Part shown: piece by piece, positions 9,854 to 23,362 of the stretch | Layout of the letters: each line of letters starts with the position of its first letter | Numbering within the stretch: the first letter of the stretch is position 1 | Assembly (NCBI RefSeq): GCF_000938305.1 | Contig: NZ_JYMT01000031.1 | Location: 124,001 to 188,000 of the forward strand | Direction: 5' to 3' | DNA from: Bradyrhizobium sp. LTSP885 | GTDB lineage: Bacteria; Pseudomonadota; Alphaproteobacteria; Rhizobiales; Xanthobacteraceae | Length of the DNA: 64,000 bases | Translations under genes and position numbers: made by a program | Notes under the pieces: model-generated | Seen by the model: only the letters and a program-made list of their open reading frames with translations | What the model was told of the DNA's origin: nothing | The model's database searches: none

Positions 9854-11083
9854 ATGTTGAACGGATTTTGCCTTCGTGCGTGGAGTGTAGCTGTTGTCGC
9901 TGCGATCGGCGCGCTGTCGCCTGCGCACGCGCAGAAGAATTACGGCCCGGGCGTTTCGGACACCGAGATCAAGATCGGCAACATCATGCCCTATAGCGGG
10001 CCGGCCTCCGCCTTTGGCATCATCGGCAAAACCGAGGCGGCCTATTTCGCGATGATCAACGAACAGGGCGGCATCAACGGCCGCAAGATCAACTTCATCT
10101 CCTATGATGACGGCTTCTCGCCGCCGAAATCGGTCGAACAGGCGCGCAAGCTGGTCGAGGGCGACGAGGTCTTCGTGGTGTTCCAGCCGCTCGGCACCGC
10201 GCCCAATGTCGCGATCCAGAAATATCTCAACGCGAAAAAGGTCCCCCACCTCTTCATTGCCTCAGGTGCGACGCGCTTCGGCGACCCGAAGAACTTTCCG
10301 TGGACGATGGGCTGGCAGCCGAACTACCAGAGCGAGGGACGGATCTACGCCAGGTACATTCTCGACCATTTCCCGAACGGCAAGATCGCGGTGCTCTGGC
10401 AGAACGACGATGCCGGCAAGGACGCGCTGAAGGGCATGCGCGACGGTCTCGGCGACAAAGCGAGCAGCATGATCATCGCCGACAAGTCCTACGAGCTAAC
10501 CGATCCGACGCTGGATTCGCAGATCGTGGCGCTGCGCGCCTCGGGCGCCGATATCCTGTTCGCCTGGGCGGCACCGAAGGGCGCGGCGCAGACGATCAAG
10601 AAGGTCGCGGAAATCGGCTGGAAGCCGACCATCTTCCTGACCAGCACGGCAACTTCGGTCGCCTCGGTGATGCGGGCCGCGGGCGTCGAGAATTCGCAAG
10701 GTATCATCTCGGTCGCCTATCTGAAGGACCCGACCGATGCGACCTGGAACGACGACCCGGAAACGAAGGAATGGCGCGCCTTCATGGACAAGTACATCCC
10801 TGACGGCGACAAGACCAACGGCAATCACGTCTATGGCTACGTGGCCGCAGGGACGCTGGCGCAGGCGCTCAAGCAGTGCGGCGACGATCTCACGCGCGAG
10901 AACGTCATGAAGCAGGCGGCCAATTTGAAGAACTTTGCGCCAAAGATGATCCTGCCCGGCATCAAGATCAATACCAGCCCGACTGACTTCCGTCCGATCG
11001 AGCAGGAGCAGCTGATGCGTTTCGAAGGCGAAAGCTGGAAATTGTTCGGCGATATCATCACCGGCGAGGTCGGCAGCGAATAG
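9854..11083 (+). CDS. Leu/Ile/Val-type (Peripla_BP_6) ABC substrate-binding protein
   Basis: 409 residues with a Sec signal peptide ending ALSPAHA-Q (cleavage about residue 26) and a type I periplasmic binding fold starting DTEIKIGNIMPYSGPAS. This family binds branched-chain amino acids, amides, aromatic acids and other small carboxylates in the periplasm for HAAT-type importers. No permease or ATPase gene is adjacent, so it must use a transporter encoded elsewhere. AGGGAG lies about 11 bases ahead of the ATG. The shared operator with the monooxygenase suggests that its ligand is that enzyme's substrate or a precursor. Confidence 0.9.
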   Translation: MLNGFCLRAWSVAVVAAIGALSPAHAQKNYGPGVSDTEIKIGNIMPYSGPASAFGIIGKTEAAYFAMINEQGGINGRKINFISYDDGFSPPKSVEQARKLVEGDEVFVVFQPLGTAPNVAIQKYLNAKKVPHLFIASGATRFGDPKNFPWTMGWQPNYQSEGRIYARYILDHFPNGKIAVLWQNDDAGKDALKGMRDGLGDKASSMIIADKSYELTDPTLDSQIVALRASGADILFAWAAPKGAAQTIKKVAEIGWKPTIFLTSTATSVASVMRAAGVENSQGIISVAYLKDPTDATWNDDPETKEWRAFMDKYIPDGDKTNGNHVYGYVAAGTLAQALKQCGDDLTRENVMKQAANLKNFAPKMILPGIKINTSPTDFRPIEQEQLMRFEGESWKLFGDIITGEVGSE

Positions 11084-11203
11084 ACGCGGTCGCAAGCGCC
11101 TCTCCTCGTCATCACATCCTCTCGCTGTTTGAAAATTGAATCAGGGCAACCCGTCATCCTGAGGTGAACGAGACCCATTCTCGACGTCGTCCCGCGCGGA
11201 CAC

Positions 11204-12037
11204 CTATCCACCCAGCGTCAGGATCGCCTGCTTCGCGGCATGCCAGCTCTCTTCGTCCGGCGCACAGAGCAACCCACCCGTCAGGTTGACGGGCTTGTAG
11301 GGTGATCCATCGAAATGCGCGCTGTAGCCGCCGGCCTCGCGATGCAGCAGCCAGCCGGCGGCGTGATCCCACGGCATCAGCTTGTTGTAGAACAGCAGGT
11401 GGCAATGTCCCGACGCCGCCATCCGATATTCATGCGCGGCGCAGCGCAGCCACGAGCTCATGCCGAGCTTCGAGAGATTGCCGGCCACCACAGCTCGCAG
11501 TGGTTCGGGAATAAAATTGACGCCGATCACGGCATCCATCTGCTTGATTGGTGCGGCAGGCGCGACCTTCAGGTCGAAGCGCTTGCCGTCCGCCGCCTCG
11601 ATCCAGGCACCCGCGCCGCGCAGCGCGTAGGCCGTATCGTTGCAGACGGGGTCATGGATCGCGCCGAACACGATCTCGCCGCGCATGGTCGCCGCGACCA
11701 TGGTCCCGAACAGCGGCAGGCTGGAGGTGAAGTTCCGGGTCCCGTCGATCGGATCGATGATGAAGGCCAACTCCGCGGTCCCGATCTGGTCGAGCCCGGC
11801 CGGATCGCGCGCCGTGCCCTCCTCGCCGATGATGACGGCGCCCGGAAAGGCGCGCGACAGCGCCGCCGATATCACCTGCTCGGCAATTTCGTCGGCTTCC
11901 GTGACCACGTCGAAGGCGGAGGTCTTGGTGCGGACCTCGATCTCCCTGATACGGCGGAACCGCGGCATGATCTCGGTGCGGCCGACCTCGGCCAGGATAT
12001 TTCCGATGTTCAGCGCATCGGCATGGGACAGTTTCAC
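11204..12037 (-). CDS. inositol monophosphatase family protein
   Basis: 277 residues with the complete Mg-dependent phosphatase signature: GEEG (E72-E73), D95-P-I-D98-G-T-R-N-F and the C-terminal PWDHAAGWLLHREAGG. Members dephosphorylate inositol phosphates, histidinol phosphate, 3'-phosphoadenosine phosphates or sugar phosphates; sequence alone does not choose. It is 57 bp behind gguB on the same strand and may belong to the chvE-gguAB transcription unit, which favours a sugar- or polyol-linked substrate. Confidence 0.88.
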   Translation of the reverse strand: MKLSHADALNIGNILAEVGRTEIMPRFRRIREIEVRTKTSAFDVVTEADEIAEQVISAALSRAFPGAVIIGEEGTARDPAGLDQIGTAELAFIIDPIDGTRNFTSSLPLFGTMVAATMRGEIVFGAIHDPVCNDTAYALRGAGAWIEAADGKRFDLKVAPAAPIKQMDAVIGVNFIPEPLRAVVAGNLSKLGMSSWLRCAAHEYRMAASGHCHLLFYNKLMPWDHAAGWLLHREAGGYSAHFDGSPYKPVNLTGGLLCAPDEESWHAAKQAILTLGG

Positions 12038-12094
12038 GCGGCATTCTCCTGCGTTGCGCCGGCATCCTACCGCAGAAAGATGACCGCGTGGCCG

Positions 12095-13281
12095 TCAGCG
12101 GCGCTGGTTGTAGACATCGATGCAGACGGCGCCGAGCAAAACGAGGCCCTTGATCACTTGCTGATAATCGATGCCGACACCGAGGATCGACATGCCGTTG
12201 TTCATGACGCCCATGATCATGGCGCCGACCACCGCGCCGCCGACCCGGCCGACGCCGCCATAGGCCGAGGCGCCGCCGATGAAGCAGGCGGCGATCACGT
12301 CGAGCTCGAAGCCCAGGCCCGCTTTTGGCGTCGCCGTGTTGAGCCGCGCGGCAAAGACGAGCCCGGCCAGCGCCGCCAGCGCGCCCATGTTGACGAAGGT
12401 AAAGAAGGTCAGCCGCTCCGTCTTGATACCCGACAGTTTTGCGGCCTTGGCGTTGCCGCCGACCGCATAGATCTGCCGCCCGATCACGGTGCGCCGCGTG
12501 ACGAAGCCGTAGGCCGCAATCAGGATCGTCATGATGACGAGTACGTTCGGCAGGCCGCGATGCGAGGCGATCAGATAAGTGAAGTAGAGCACCGCGCCCG
12601 CCAGCGCGATGCTCTTGGCGACGAAGAAAGCGTAAGGCTCGACCGTGATGCCGTGTGCCTGCTCGCGCGTCCGGCCCTTGGCGCTCGCCAGCACCAGCGC
12701 GAATGCCAGCACGACGCCGATCAGGAGCGACGTCGGATAGAACGTACCGGCATTCGGGAACAATTCCGGGATGAAGCCGGACGACAATTTCTGGAAGGTC
12801 GGCGGAAACGGCCCGACCGACTGTCCCTGCAACACCGCCAGCGCCAGGCCCTTGAACACCAGCATCCCCGCCAGCGTGACGATGAAGGACGGAATTTTGA
12901 AATAGGCGACCCAATAGCCCTGCGCCGCGCCGATCGCGGCACCGACCACGAGGCAGACGACGAATGCGAAGGGATAGTCAACATGGTAGCGCACCATCAG
13001 CACCGCCGCGACTGCGCCGACGAAGCCCGCGACCGAGCCAACCGAAAGATCAATGTGCCCGGTGACGATCACCAGCAGCATGCCGAGCGCCATGATCACG
13101 ATGTAGCTGTTCTGCAGCACGAGGTTGGTGAGGTTGACCGGCTGCAGCAGGGTGCCGTCGGTCACGATCTGGAAGAACAGCATGATCGCAAGCAGCGACA
13201 GCAGCATGCCGTAGCTGCGCAGATTGTTCTTGATGAACCCGGAATGCCGCGGCGTCTCGGGAAGCGAAACCGTCTTGTCGG

Positions 13282-13285
<4 letters not shown>
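12095..13285 (-). CDS. gguB: multiple-sugar ABC transporter permease GguB
   Basis: 396 residues, strongly hydrophobic, about ten predicted membrane spans, with the RbsC/XylH/AraH signature LVIVTGHIDLSVGSVAGF and the late TATPKAGLGFELDVIAACFIGGAS segment. It forms the membrane channel of the ChvE/GguA/GguB importer. Its start overlaps the stop of gguA by 4 bp, implying translational coupling. The name rests on the order with a clear ChvE homologue; xylH is the common alternative name for the same subfamily. Confidence 0.88.
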
Positions 13286-14877
<1,592 letters not shown>

Positions 14878-14955
14878 CGGATCTCGTCCCGCAGCACCGA
14901 ACGCCCTCGACGCAGTTCGATCCGGCGGACGAAATCGTCCACCGGTCCAAGCCTA

Positions 14956-15030
14956 TTTGAGCATGATCTCCGCGCAAACGCTTCGCGTTTGTCGCAAGGA
15001 AAGCCGGTGCCCACTTTTCCGGATCATGCC
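14956..15030. repeat. TTTGAGCATGATC-family inverted repeat
   Basis: GCATGATC (14961-14968) is matched by GATCATGC (15022-15029), with an inner CGCAAACG/CGTTTG hairpin and the tail GGTGCCCACTTTTCCGGATC. Related copies occur at 53725-53772 and 53875-53923. It sits between chvE and gguA and may reduce read-through or stabilise the upstream binding-protein mRNA. Confidence 0.75.
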
Positions 15031-16104
15031 CTAGTCGAATTGCGCGCGCTTGTAATAGCAGCTGTCAACCAGGACTTTCTCCCAATTGGTCTTGTCCACC
15101 ACGACCGGCTTGAGCAGGTACGACGGAACCACCTTGACCCCGTTGTTGTAGGTCTTGGTGTCGTTGACGGTGACCTCCTTCTTGCTCAGCACGGCGTCGA
15201 CCATGTCGGCCGTCACCTTGGCGAGGTCGCGGGTGTCCTTGAAGATGGTCGAATATTGCTCGCCGCGCAGCATCGCCTTGATCGAGGGAACCTCGGCATC
15301 CTGCCCGCTGACGACAGGCATCGGCTGGTCCTTGCTGCCGTAGCCGACGCCCTTCAGCGACGAGATAATGCCGATCGACAGGCCGTCATAGGGCGACAGC
15401 ACTGCGTCAACGCGCTTCTTGCCGTAGAACGCGCTGAGCAGATTGTCCATCCGTGCCTGCGCGGTCGCGCCGTCCCAGCGCAGGGTCGCGACCTTGTCCA
15501 TCCCCATCTGGCCGCTGCCGACGACGAGCTTGCCGCTGTCAATGTAGGGTTTCAGCACCGACATCGCGCCGTCGTAGAAGAAATAGGCATTGTTGTCGTC
15601 GGGCGAACCGCCGAACAGCTCGATGTTGAAGGGCCCCTTGCCCTCCTTCAGTCCGAGGGCTTTCTCGATCGACTGCGCCTGCAGCACGCCGACCTGGAAA
15701 TTGTCGAACGTCGCGTAGTAGTCGACATCGGGTGTGTTGCGGATCAAGCGGTCATAGGCGATCACGGTGATGCCCTTGGCTTTGGCCTGCTTCAGCGCGT
15801 CCGACAGTGTGGTGCCGTCGATTGCCGCGATGACAAGCACCGTGGCGCCCTTGGTCACCATGTTCTCGACCTGGGAGAGCTGGTTCGGGATATCGTCTTC
15901 GGCATATTGCAGGTCGGTGCCGTAACCGCGGTCCTTCAACACCTTGACCATGTTGTTGCCGTCATCGATCCAGCGCGCCGAGGATTTGGTCGGCATCGCG
16001 ATCCCGATGGTCGGCTTGCCCTGGGCCATGGCGTCGCGACCGGACACCGACGCGGCGAGGCCGGCCAGCGCGAGCGCAAACAAGGTGGTCTTCGACTTGA
16101 ACAT
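15031..16104 (-). CDS. chvE: ChvE-type multiple-sugar-binding periplasmic protein
   Basis: 357 residues with a Sec signal peptide (cleavage after DAMA, about residue 27). The mature protein (IGIAMPTKSSARWIDDGNN, LFGGSPDDNNA, SPYDGLSIGIISSLKGVGYG) matches what I recall of Agrobacterium ChvE very closely. ChvE binds galactose, glucose, arabinose, xylose and other aldoses; in Agrobacterium it also signals through VirA, a partner not seen here. GGGAG precedes the ATG. It starts the chvE-gguA-gguB operon. Confidence 0.92.
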   Translation of the reverse strand: MFKSKTTLFALALAGLAASVSGRDAMAQGKPTIGIAMPTKSSARWIDDGNNMVKVLKDRGYGTDLQYAEDDIPNQLSQVENMVTKGATVLVIAAIDGTTLSDALKQAKAKGITVIAYDRLIRNTPDVDYYATFDNFQVGVLQAQSIEKALGLKEGKGPFNIELFGGSPDDNNAYFFYDGAMSVLKPYIDSGKLVVGSGQMGMDKVATLRWDGATAQARMDNLLSAFYGKKRVDAVLSPYDGLSIGIISSLKGVGYGSKDQPMPVVSGQDAEVPSIKAMLRGEQYSTIFKDTRDLAKVTADMVDAVLSKKEVTVNDTKTYNNGVKVVPSYLLKPVVVDKTNWEKVLVDSCYYKRAQFD

Positions 16105-16497
16105 GCTTCACTCCCTTTGTTTTTTGAATTGAGCCAGCGTTGCCGTCGACAGTGTCAGTCGTCGGCCACCGCCGGTAAGCCTGCCGTAGATTTTCGGCGG
16201 TGTCGCGTCCACGCTGACGGCGTCACGATCCGAAATCGCGGAATGTCGATTGAGCCAATGAGCAGCGTCATCCTCGCTCCGCACCCTTTGTCCGTGCCGA
16301 TCCGAAAATGCCGTCGGGTTACCCGCGCGTCACGGCGTGGGTTGAAGGAGGCGCGGGAATGGCGTGGGGGATCATGAGGCGCTGTCTCCCGGCATTGTTG
16401 GCAAGCGCCATCCACCAGAGCTTCTGGCGTAATGGCACCTTTTCAGCGACCCTTGGTGGATCGCACCCCTACTATTCCACGGATGACGAGCCCCGAC

Positions 16498-16516
16498 TAG
16501 TCATATTATTTGACTA
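16498..16516. promoter_or_regulatory. AT-rich inverted repeat in the chvE/cbbY gap
   Basis: TAGTCA-TATTATT-TGACTA, a 19-bp inverted repeat 44 bp after the cbbY stop and about 390 bp ahead of chvE. It is the only structured element I find in the 16105-16559 gap; short open frames there match no family. It could be an operator or a weak end-of-operon structure. Confidence 0.35.
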
Positions 16517-16559
16517 TTGGGTTCATTCGGTGACGCTGATCGGCCAGCGGGAGCAGGTA

Positions 16560-17276
16560 TCAATAGCCGATATCAGAGAGATCATCGACGACGAGCAGGG
16601 CTTCGGTCCAATCATCGTCGCTGAAATACGCGCTTCGGCTGATGATCACGGGAATGCCGGCCCGCGACGCCGCCATCAGGCCGTTGCCGGAATCCTCGAT
16701 GGCGATGCAGTCCCCCGGCCCGAGCGCCAGCCGCGAGAGCACCTCGACATAGACGTCCGGCGCCGGCTTCTTCCTCGGAACATCGTCGCCGGCCACGATC
16801 GTCTCGAACAGGCCGGCCCAATCGGGGCCGAGCGCCACCGAGAGCAGCGCATCGATATTGCCATGCGACGTCGTCGTGGCAATCGCCAGGCGCTGGCCGC
16901 GGCGGCGTGCGCCTGTGAGCCACGCGTCCACGCCCGGCCGCAGCGGGCAGTTGCCCGTCGCGATCAGCGCGGCGTAGCGCGAGGTCTTGATCCGGTGCAG
17001 GTCAGCGATGTCGGAGAAGGACAGCAGCGGGGCAGCGCTGCGCTGGTCGAACGCGCGGATGCGCTCCTTGCCGCCGGCCACGCGAAGCAACCGTCCGTAG
17101 GTTGTTCGATCCCAATGCCAGCCAAGGCCAGCCTCGGCAAACGCTTCGTTGAACGCGCGGCGATGCACCTCCTCGGTTTCAGCCAAGGTGCCGTCGACAT
17201 CGAAGATCAGCGCGCGGGCGCTCGCAATGATATCCCGCATCCCGGCCGTTCGGGTGGCCGCGAGCGCCTGGTTCAT
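16560..17276 (-). CDS. cbbY: CbbY, HAD-family xylulose-1,5-bisphosphate phosphatase
   Basis: 238 residues of the haloacid dehalogenase superfamily. The nucleophile motif is FD26-V-D28-GTLAETEEVHRRAFNEAF, followed by the cap segment RLLRVAGGKERIRAF and a late IAIEDSGNGLMAA. CbbY removes the RuBisCO misfire product xylulose-1,5-bisphosphate, a tight inhibitor. Its start overlaps the cbbX stop by 4 bp, and it is the last gene of the cbb operon. Confidence 0.92.
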   Translation of the reverse strand: MNQALAATRTAGMRDIIASARALIFDVDGTLAETEEVHRRAFNEAFAEAGLGWHWDRTTYGRLLRVAGGKERIRAFDQRSAAPLLSFSDIADLHRIKTSRYAALIATGNCPLRPGVDAWLTGARRRGQRLAIATTTSHGNIDALLSVALGPDWAGLFETIVAGDDVPRKKPAPDVYVEVLSRLALGPGDCIAIEDSGNGLMAASRAGIPVIISRSAYFSDDDWTEALLVVDDLSDIGY

Positions 17277-18199
17277 CGCCCCTGCTCCGTCGCGCCGGTG
17301 TCCTTTGCGAACACGCGGCTCGCCAGGACATCGCCGGCTTCGATCGACATCACGTCATCGGCGGTGAGGGTACGGTCGAGCTTCGCCACGATCCGGTTGG
17401 CCTGCCGCAGCCGGATACGATCGAGCGCGTTGCGGATCGAGCGGGCGTTGGAGAATAGCGGCTGCGCCTTGCGCGCGGCGATGTAACGGATGAAGGCCTC
17501 GCGTGCTTCCGGCGAGAAACGATAATTCTGCTGCTGCAACATCAGCTCGGCGATCCAAAGCAGCTCCGCATCCAGATAGTCGGGGAAGTCGATGTGGTGC
17601 GCGATGCGCGACCGGAAGCCGGGGTTGCTCTGGAAGAATTTTTCCATCCGGTCGCCATAGCCGGCCAGGATCACGACCAGATCCTCGCGCTGGGACTCCA
17701 TCACCTGCAGCAGGATCTCGATGGACTCCTGGCCATAGTCGCGCTCGTTCTCGGGCCGGTAGAGATAATAGGCCTCGTCGATGAACAGCACGCCACCCAT
17801 CGCCTTCTTCAATATCTCCTTGGTCTTCGGCGCGGTGTGGCCGATATATTGCCCGACCAGATCGTCGCGCGTGACGCTGATGACGTGACCGCGGCGCACG
17901 AAACCGAGCTTGTGCAGGATGCCGGCCATCCGCAGCGCAACGGTGGTCTTGCCGGTGCCGGGATTTCCGGTGAACGACATATGCAGGGTCGGAAATGTCG
18001 TGGCGAGCGCCATCTTCCGCCTGATACGCTCGACGAGCAGCAGCGAGGCGATCTCCCTGATCCGCGTCTTCACCGGCTTGAGCCCGATCAATTCGGAATC
18101 GAGCTGGTCGAGCACATCGCCGATGCCGAGGTTGGCGAATTCATCCCGGAGGTCGACGGTCTCAACCGGAGTTTCGCGGGGCTGCTCTTGCGGTTTCAT
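17273..18199 (-). CDS. cbbX: CbbX, red-type RuBisCO activase (AAA+)
   Basis: 308 residues, the usual CbbX length. Walker A is GNPGTGKT (residues 78-85) and Walker B GGVLFIDEAYYLY. CbbX hexamers, stimulated by RuBP and ATP, pull the CbbL C-terminus to release inhibitory sugar phosphates from form IC/ID RuBisCO. GAGAGG lies 6 bases before the ATG at 18199; the adjacent ATG at 18202 is an alternative. Upstream frame to 18271 overlaps the intergenic space after cbbS and is not conserved-looking. Confidence 0.94.
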   Translation of the reverse strand: MKPQEQPRETPVETVDLRDEFANLGIGDVLDQLDSELIGLKPVKTRIREIASLLLVERIRRKMALATTFPTLHMSFTGNPGTGKTTVALRMAGILHKLGFVRRGHVISVTRDDLVGQYIGHTAPKTKEILKKAMGGVLFIDEAYYLYRPENERDYGQESIEILLQVMESQREDLVVILAGYGDRMEKFFQSNPGFRSRIAHHIDFPDYLDAELLWIAELMLQQQNYRFSPEAREAFIRYIAARKAQPLFSNARSIRNALDRIRLRQANRIVAKLDRTLTADDVMSIEAGDVLASRVFAKDTGATEQGR

Positions 18200-18313
18200 C
18201 ATGGTCCTCTCGACAATCGAAAAGCTCCGTCGCCGCGGGGCCGCGACGACGGAGAAGTGCATCCGGACCAAGGCGGTCGAGGGAGCAACCCGCCTGGCTT
18301 CAACCGGACGCGG

Positions 18314-18739
18314 TCAACGATCTCTGTAGCGCTCACCCTCCGGCCGCGTGGCTGCATAGGCGTGTGTCGAATAGCGGATGTTGCGCCCGACGGATTCCTG
18401 ACGGTCGAGCCGGAACCCAGGCTCTTCCTGCGGCCGATTGACGATGAAGGAGATGCGGACGGATTCCCAGCCAGAGCTGGAATCGAAACCGGAAATCCGG
18501 ATGTAACTGTTACCATAGACGCGCCGGCAATCGGCGAGCTCCTTCATGATCCCTGCGGCATCGCGCAGGTCGAACATCGGCAGCCCCCACATCTCCCAAT
18601 AGGTATTGCGGGGATGCGGATCGTCGGTGAACTCGATGTTCACCGCCCAACCCTTGTCGAGGCAATATTGCACCTGCGCCGCGATCTGTTCGTCGGTGAG
18701 ATCGGGGAGGAACGAGAAGCAGCCTTGGGTCATGCGCAT
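18314..18739 (-). CDS. cbbS: RuBisCO small subunit, red type
   Basis: 141 residues, starting MRMTQGCFSFLPDLTDEQI. The length beyond the green-type small subunit (about 110) reflects the C-terminal extension (ending in the YSTHAYAATRPEG region) that forms the central beta-barrel in form IC/ID enzymes. It caps the L8 core. It lies 12 bp after cbbL. Confidence 0.95.
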   Translation of the reverse strand: MRMTQGCFSFLPDLTDEQIAAQVQYCLDKGWAVNIEFTDDPHPRNTYWEMWGLPMFDLRDAAGIMKELADCRRVYGNSYIRISGFDSSSGWESVRISFIVNRPQEEPGFRLDRQESVGRNIRYSTHAYAATRPEGERYRDR

Positions 18740-18751
18740 GAGAACCTCCTG

Positions 18752-20215
18752 TCAGACGGCCATGCTTGGCGTTGGAACGAAGTCGGGTGCGTCAGTCGAC
18801 TCGTAGTTGAAGGTGACGTCCTTCCAAACGTCGAGCGCCTCGCGGAGCGGCGTGCAGGTCAGCGCGGCCTTCGCGAGGATTTCCGGCCCTTCATGGACGT
18901 AGTCGCGTCCTCCGTTGCGGGCGAGGATCATGGCCTCCAGCGCGACGCGGTTGGCGATGGCGCCGGCCTGGATGCCGCGAGGATGGCCGATGGTGCCGCC
19001 GCCGAACTGCAGCACGACGTCCTCGCCCAGGAGATCAAGCAGCTGGTGCATCTGGCCGGCATGGATGCCGCCGGAAGCCACTGGCATCAGCTTGTTGAGG
19101 CTCGCCCAGTTCTGATCGAAGAACACGCCATGTTCGAGCTGCATCGGATTGAAGTCCTCGCGGCAGATGTCGTAGTAGCCGCGCGTCGTGTTCGGATCGC
19201 CCTCGAGCTTGCCGACCACCGTGCCGGCATGGATGTGATCGACGCCGGCCAGCCGCATCCACTTCGCGATGACGCGGAACGAGACGCCGTGGCTGCGCTG
19301 CCGCGTATAGGTCGAATGACCGGCGCGGTGCAGATGCAGGATCATGTTGTTGCGGCGCGCCCACTTCGCCATCGACTGGATCGCGGTGTAGCCGATCACG
19401 AGATCGATCATCACGATGGAGGAGCCGAGCTCGTGCGCAAACTCGGCACGTTCATACATGTCCTCCATCGTGGCCGCCGTCACATTGAGATACGTTCCCT
19501 TGATCTCGCCGGTCGCGGCCTGTGCACGGTTGACCGCCTCCATGCAGTAGAGAAAGCGTTCGCGCCAATGCATGAAGGGCTGCGAGTTGATGTTCTCGTC
19601 GTCCTTGGTGAAGTCGAGTCCACCTTTCAGCGCCTCGTAGACGACGCGGCCATAGTTGCGGCCGGACAGCCCGAGCTTCGGCTTCACGGTGGCGCCAAGC
19701 AACGGACGGCCGAACTTGTCGAGCCGTTCGCGCTCGACGACGATGCCGGTCGCCGGGCCCTGGAACGTCTTCACATAGGCCACCGGCAGCCGCATGTCCT
19801 CGAGCCGCAGCGCCTTCAGCGGCTTGAAGCCGAACACGTTGCCGATGATCGACGCCGTCAGGTTCGCAATCGAGCCTGGCTCGAACAGATCGAGGTCGTA
19901 GGCGATATAAGCAAAGTAGCTGCCCGGCGAATTCGGCACCGGATCGACGCGATAGCACTTCGCCCGATATTTTTCCGCGGCGGTCAGGCGGTCGGTCCAC
20001 ACCACAGTCCAGGTTGCGGTCGAGGATTCGCCCGCGACCGCGGCGCAGGCCTCGGTCGGATCGACGCCATCCTGCGGCGTGACGCGGAACAGCGCGATGA
20101 CGTCGGTGTCCTTGGGCTCATAATCCGGCTCCCAATAGCCCATCCGCTTGTATTCCATCACGCCGGACTTGTAGCGATCCTTGCCGCGCACCGTGATCGA
20201 TTGCTGGATATTCAT
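18752..20215 (-). CDS. cbbL: RuBisCO large subunit, form IC
   Basis: 487 residues. The active-site segment KPKLGLSGRNYG (K178) and the carbamylation site GLDFTK204-D-D206-E207-NINSQPF are intact, and the catalytic loop segment SGGIHAGQMHQLL is present. The N-terminal YKSGVMEYKRMGYWEPDYEP and the red-type small subunit and CbbX neighbours place it in form IC. It carboxylates ribulose-1,5-bisphosphate to two 3-phosphoglycerates in the cytoplasm. Confidence 0.97.
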   Translation of the reverse strand: MNIQQSITVRGKDRYKSGVMEYKRMGYWEPDYEPKDTDVIALFRVTPQDGVDPTEACAAVAGESSTATWTVVWTDRLTAAEKYRAKCYRVDPVPNSPGSYFAYIAYDLDLFEPGSIANLTASIIGNVFGFKPLKALRLEDMRLPVAYVKTFQGPATGIVVERERLDKFGRPLLGATVKPKLGLSGRNYGRVVYEALKGGLDFTKDDENINSQPFMHWRERFLYCMEAVNRAQAATGEIKGTYLNVTAATMEDMYERAEFAHELGSSIVMIDLVIGYTAIQSMAKWARRNNMILHLHRAGHSTYTRQRSHGVSFRVIAKWMRLAGVDHIHAGTVVGKLEGDPNTTRGYYDICREDFNPMQLEHGVFFDQNWASLNKLMPVASGGIHAGQMHQLLDLLGEDVVLQFGGGTIGHPRGIQAGAIANRVALEAMILARNGGRDYVHEGPEILAKAALTCTPLREALDVWKDVTFNYESTDAPDFVPTPSMAV

Positions 20216-20248
20216 GTGATCCTCCTGAGAATGTCGTCGCCGCGTCGC

Positions 20249-21331
20249 TCACGCGGCCTGAGTTATGCTTCCAATCTGTGGGTCGAGCGCGCCGGCACGG
20301 TAACGCCGCGCCATCTCCGACAGCGGAACCACCTTGATCTTTCCGGCATTGCCGGCCGTGCCGAACTGCTCGAACCGGTCCCGGCAGAGCTCGCGCAGCG
20401 CATCCATCGCGGGCTTGAGGAATTTGCGCGGGTCGAACTCGCTCCTCGACTGGGTCGCAACCTTGCGGAAGGCCGCGGCCATCGCGAGCCGGCAATCGGT
20501 ATCGATATTGACCTTGCGCACGCCGTGCCTGATGCCGCGGACGATCTCCTCGACCGGCACGCCCCAGGTCTGCGGCATCTCGCCGCCGAACGCGTTGAAC
20601 ATGTCCTGCAACGGCTGCGGCACCGACGACGAGCCGTGCATCACCAGATGCGTGTTGGGCAGCCGGGCATGGATCTCTTCGACGACGCGCATCGCCAGGA
20701 TCTCGCCGTCGGGCCGGCGGGTGAACTTGTAGGCGCCGTGCGAGGTGCCCATCGCGATCGCAAGTGCATCGACTTTGGTCGCGCGGACGAAGTCGACGGC
20801 CTGGTCGGGATCGGTCAGAAGCTGGTCTTGGCTGAGCTGGCCTTCTGCGCCGTGACCGTCCTCCTGCTCGCCGCCGCCATGCTCGAGCGAGCCGAGCACA
20901 CCGAGCTCGCCTTCAACCGATGCGCCGATCCAATGCGCCATCTCGGCGACGCGGCGGGTGATATCGACGTTGTAGTCATAATCCGCCGCGGTCCTCGCGT
21001 CGGCCTTGAGCGAGCCGTCCATCATGACCGAGGTAAAGCCGTATCGGATCGCGGTAGCGCAGCTCGATTCCTCGTTGCCATGGTCGAGATGCAGGCAGAG
21101 CGGGATCTGCGGATACATCTCCTCCAGCGCATCGATCATCTTCGCCAGCATGATGTCGCCCGTGTAAGCGCGCGCACCGCGCGAGGCCTGCATGATGACG
21201 GGCGCATCGCAGGCCGCCGCCGCCTCCATGATGGCGAGGCCCTGTTCCATGTTGTTGATGTTGAAGGCCGGCACGCCGTAGCCGCGCTCGGCGGCATGAT
21301 CCAGCAATTGCCTCAGACTTATCCGCGCCAT
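20249..21331 (-). CDS. cbbA: class II fructose-bisphosphate aldolase CbbA
   Basis: 360 residues. Zn-binding LHLDHGNEESS, the loop segment GTSHGAYKFTRRPDG and VNIDTDCRLAM identify the Calvin-cycle branch of class II aldolases, which makes fructose-1,6-bisphosphate and sedoheptulose-1,7-bisphosphate. It lies between cbbT and cbbL in the operon. Confidence 0.95.
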   Translation of the reverse strand: MARISLRQLLDHAAERGYGVPAFNINNMEQGLAIMEAAAACDAPVIMQASRGARAYTGDIMLAKMIDALEEMYPQIPLCLHLDHGNEESSCATAIRYGFTSVMMDGSLKADARTAADYDYNVDITRRVAEMAHWIGASVEGELGVLGSLEHGGGEQEDGHGAEGQLSQDQLLTDPDQAVDFVRATKVDALAIAMGTSHGAYKFTRRPDGEILAMRVVEEIHARLPNTHLVMHGSSSVPQPLQDMFNAFGGEMPQTWGVPVEEIVRGIRHGVRKVNIDTDCRLAMAAAFRKVATQSRSEFDPRKFLKPAMDALRELCRDRFEQFGTAGNAGKIKVVPLSEMARRYRAGALDPQIGSITQAA

Positions 21332-21346
21332 GACTGCTTGCTCCTT

Positions 21347-23358
<2,012 letters not shown>

Positions 23359-23362
<4 letters not shown>

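Noticed and set aside
18752..20215. Possibility that the RuBisCO is a form IV (RuBisCO-like) protein
   Set aside because: Catalytic segments KPKLG and the carbamylation site K204-D-D206-E207 are intact and cbbS, cbbX and cbbP are adjacent.
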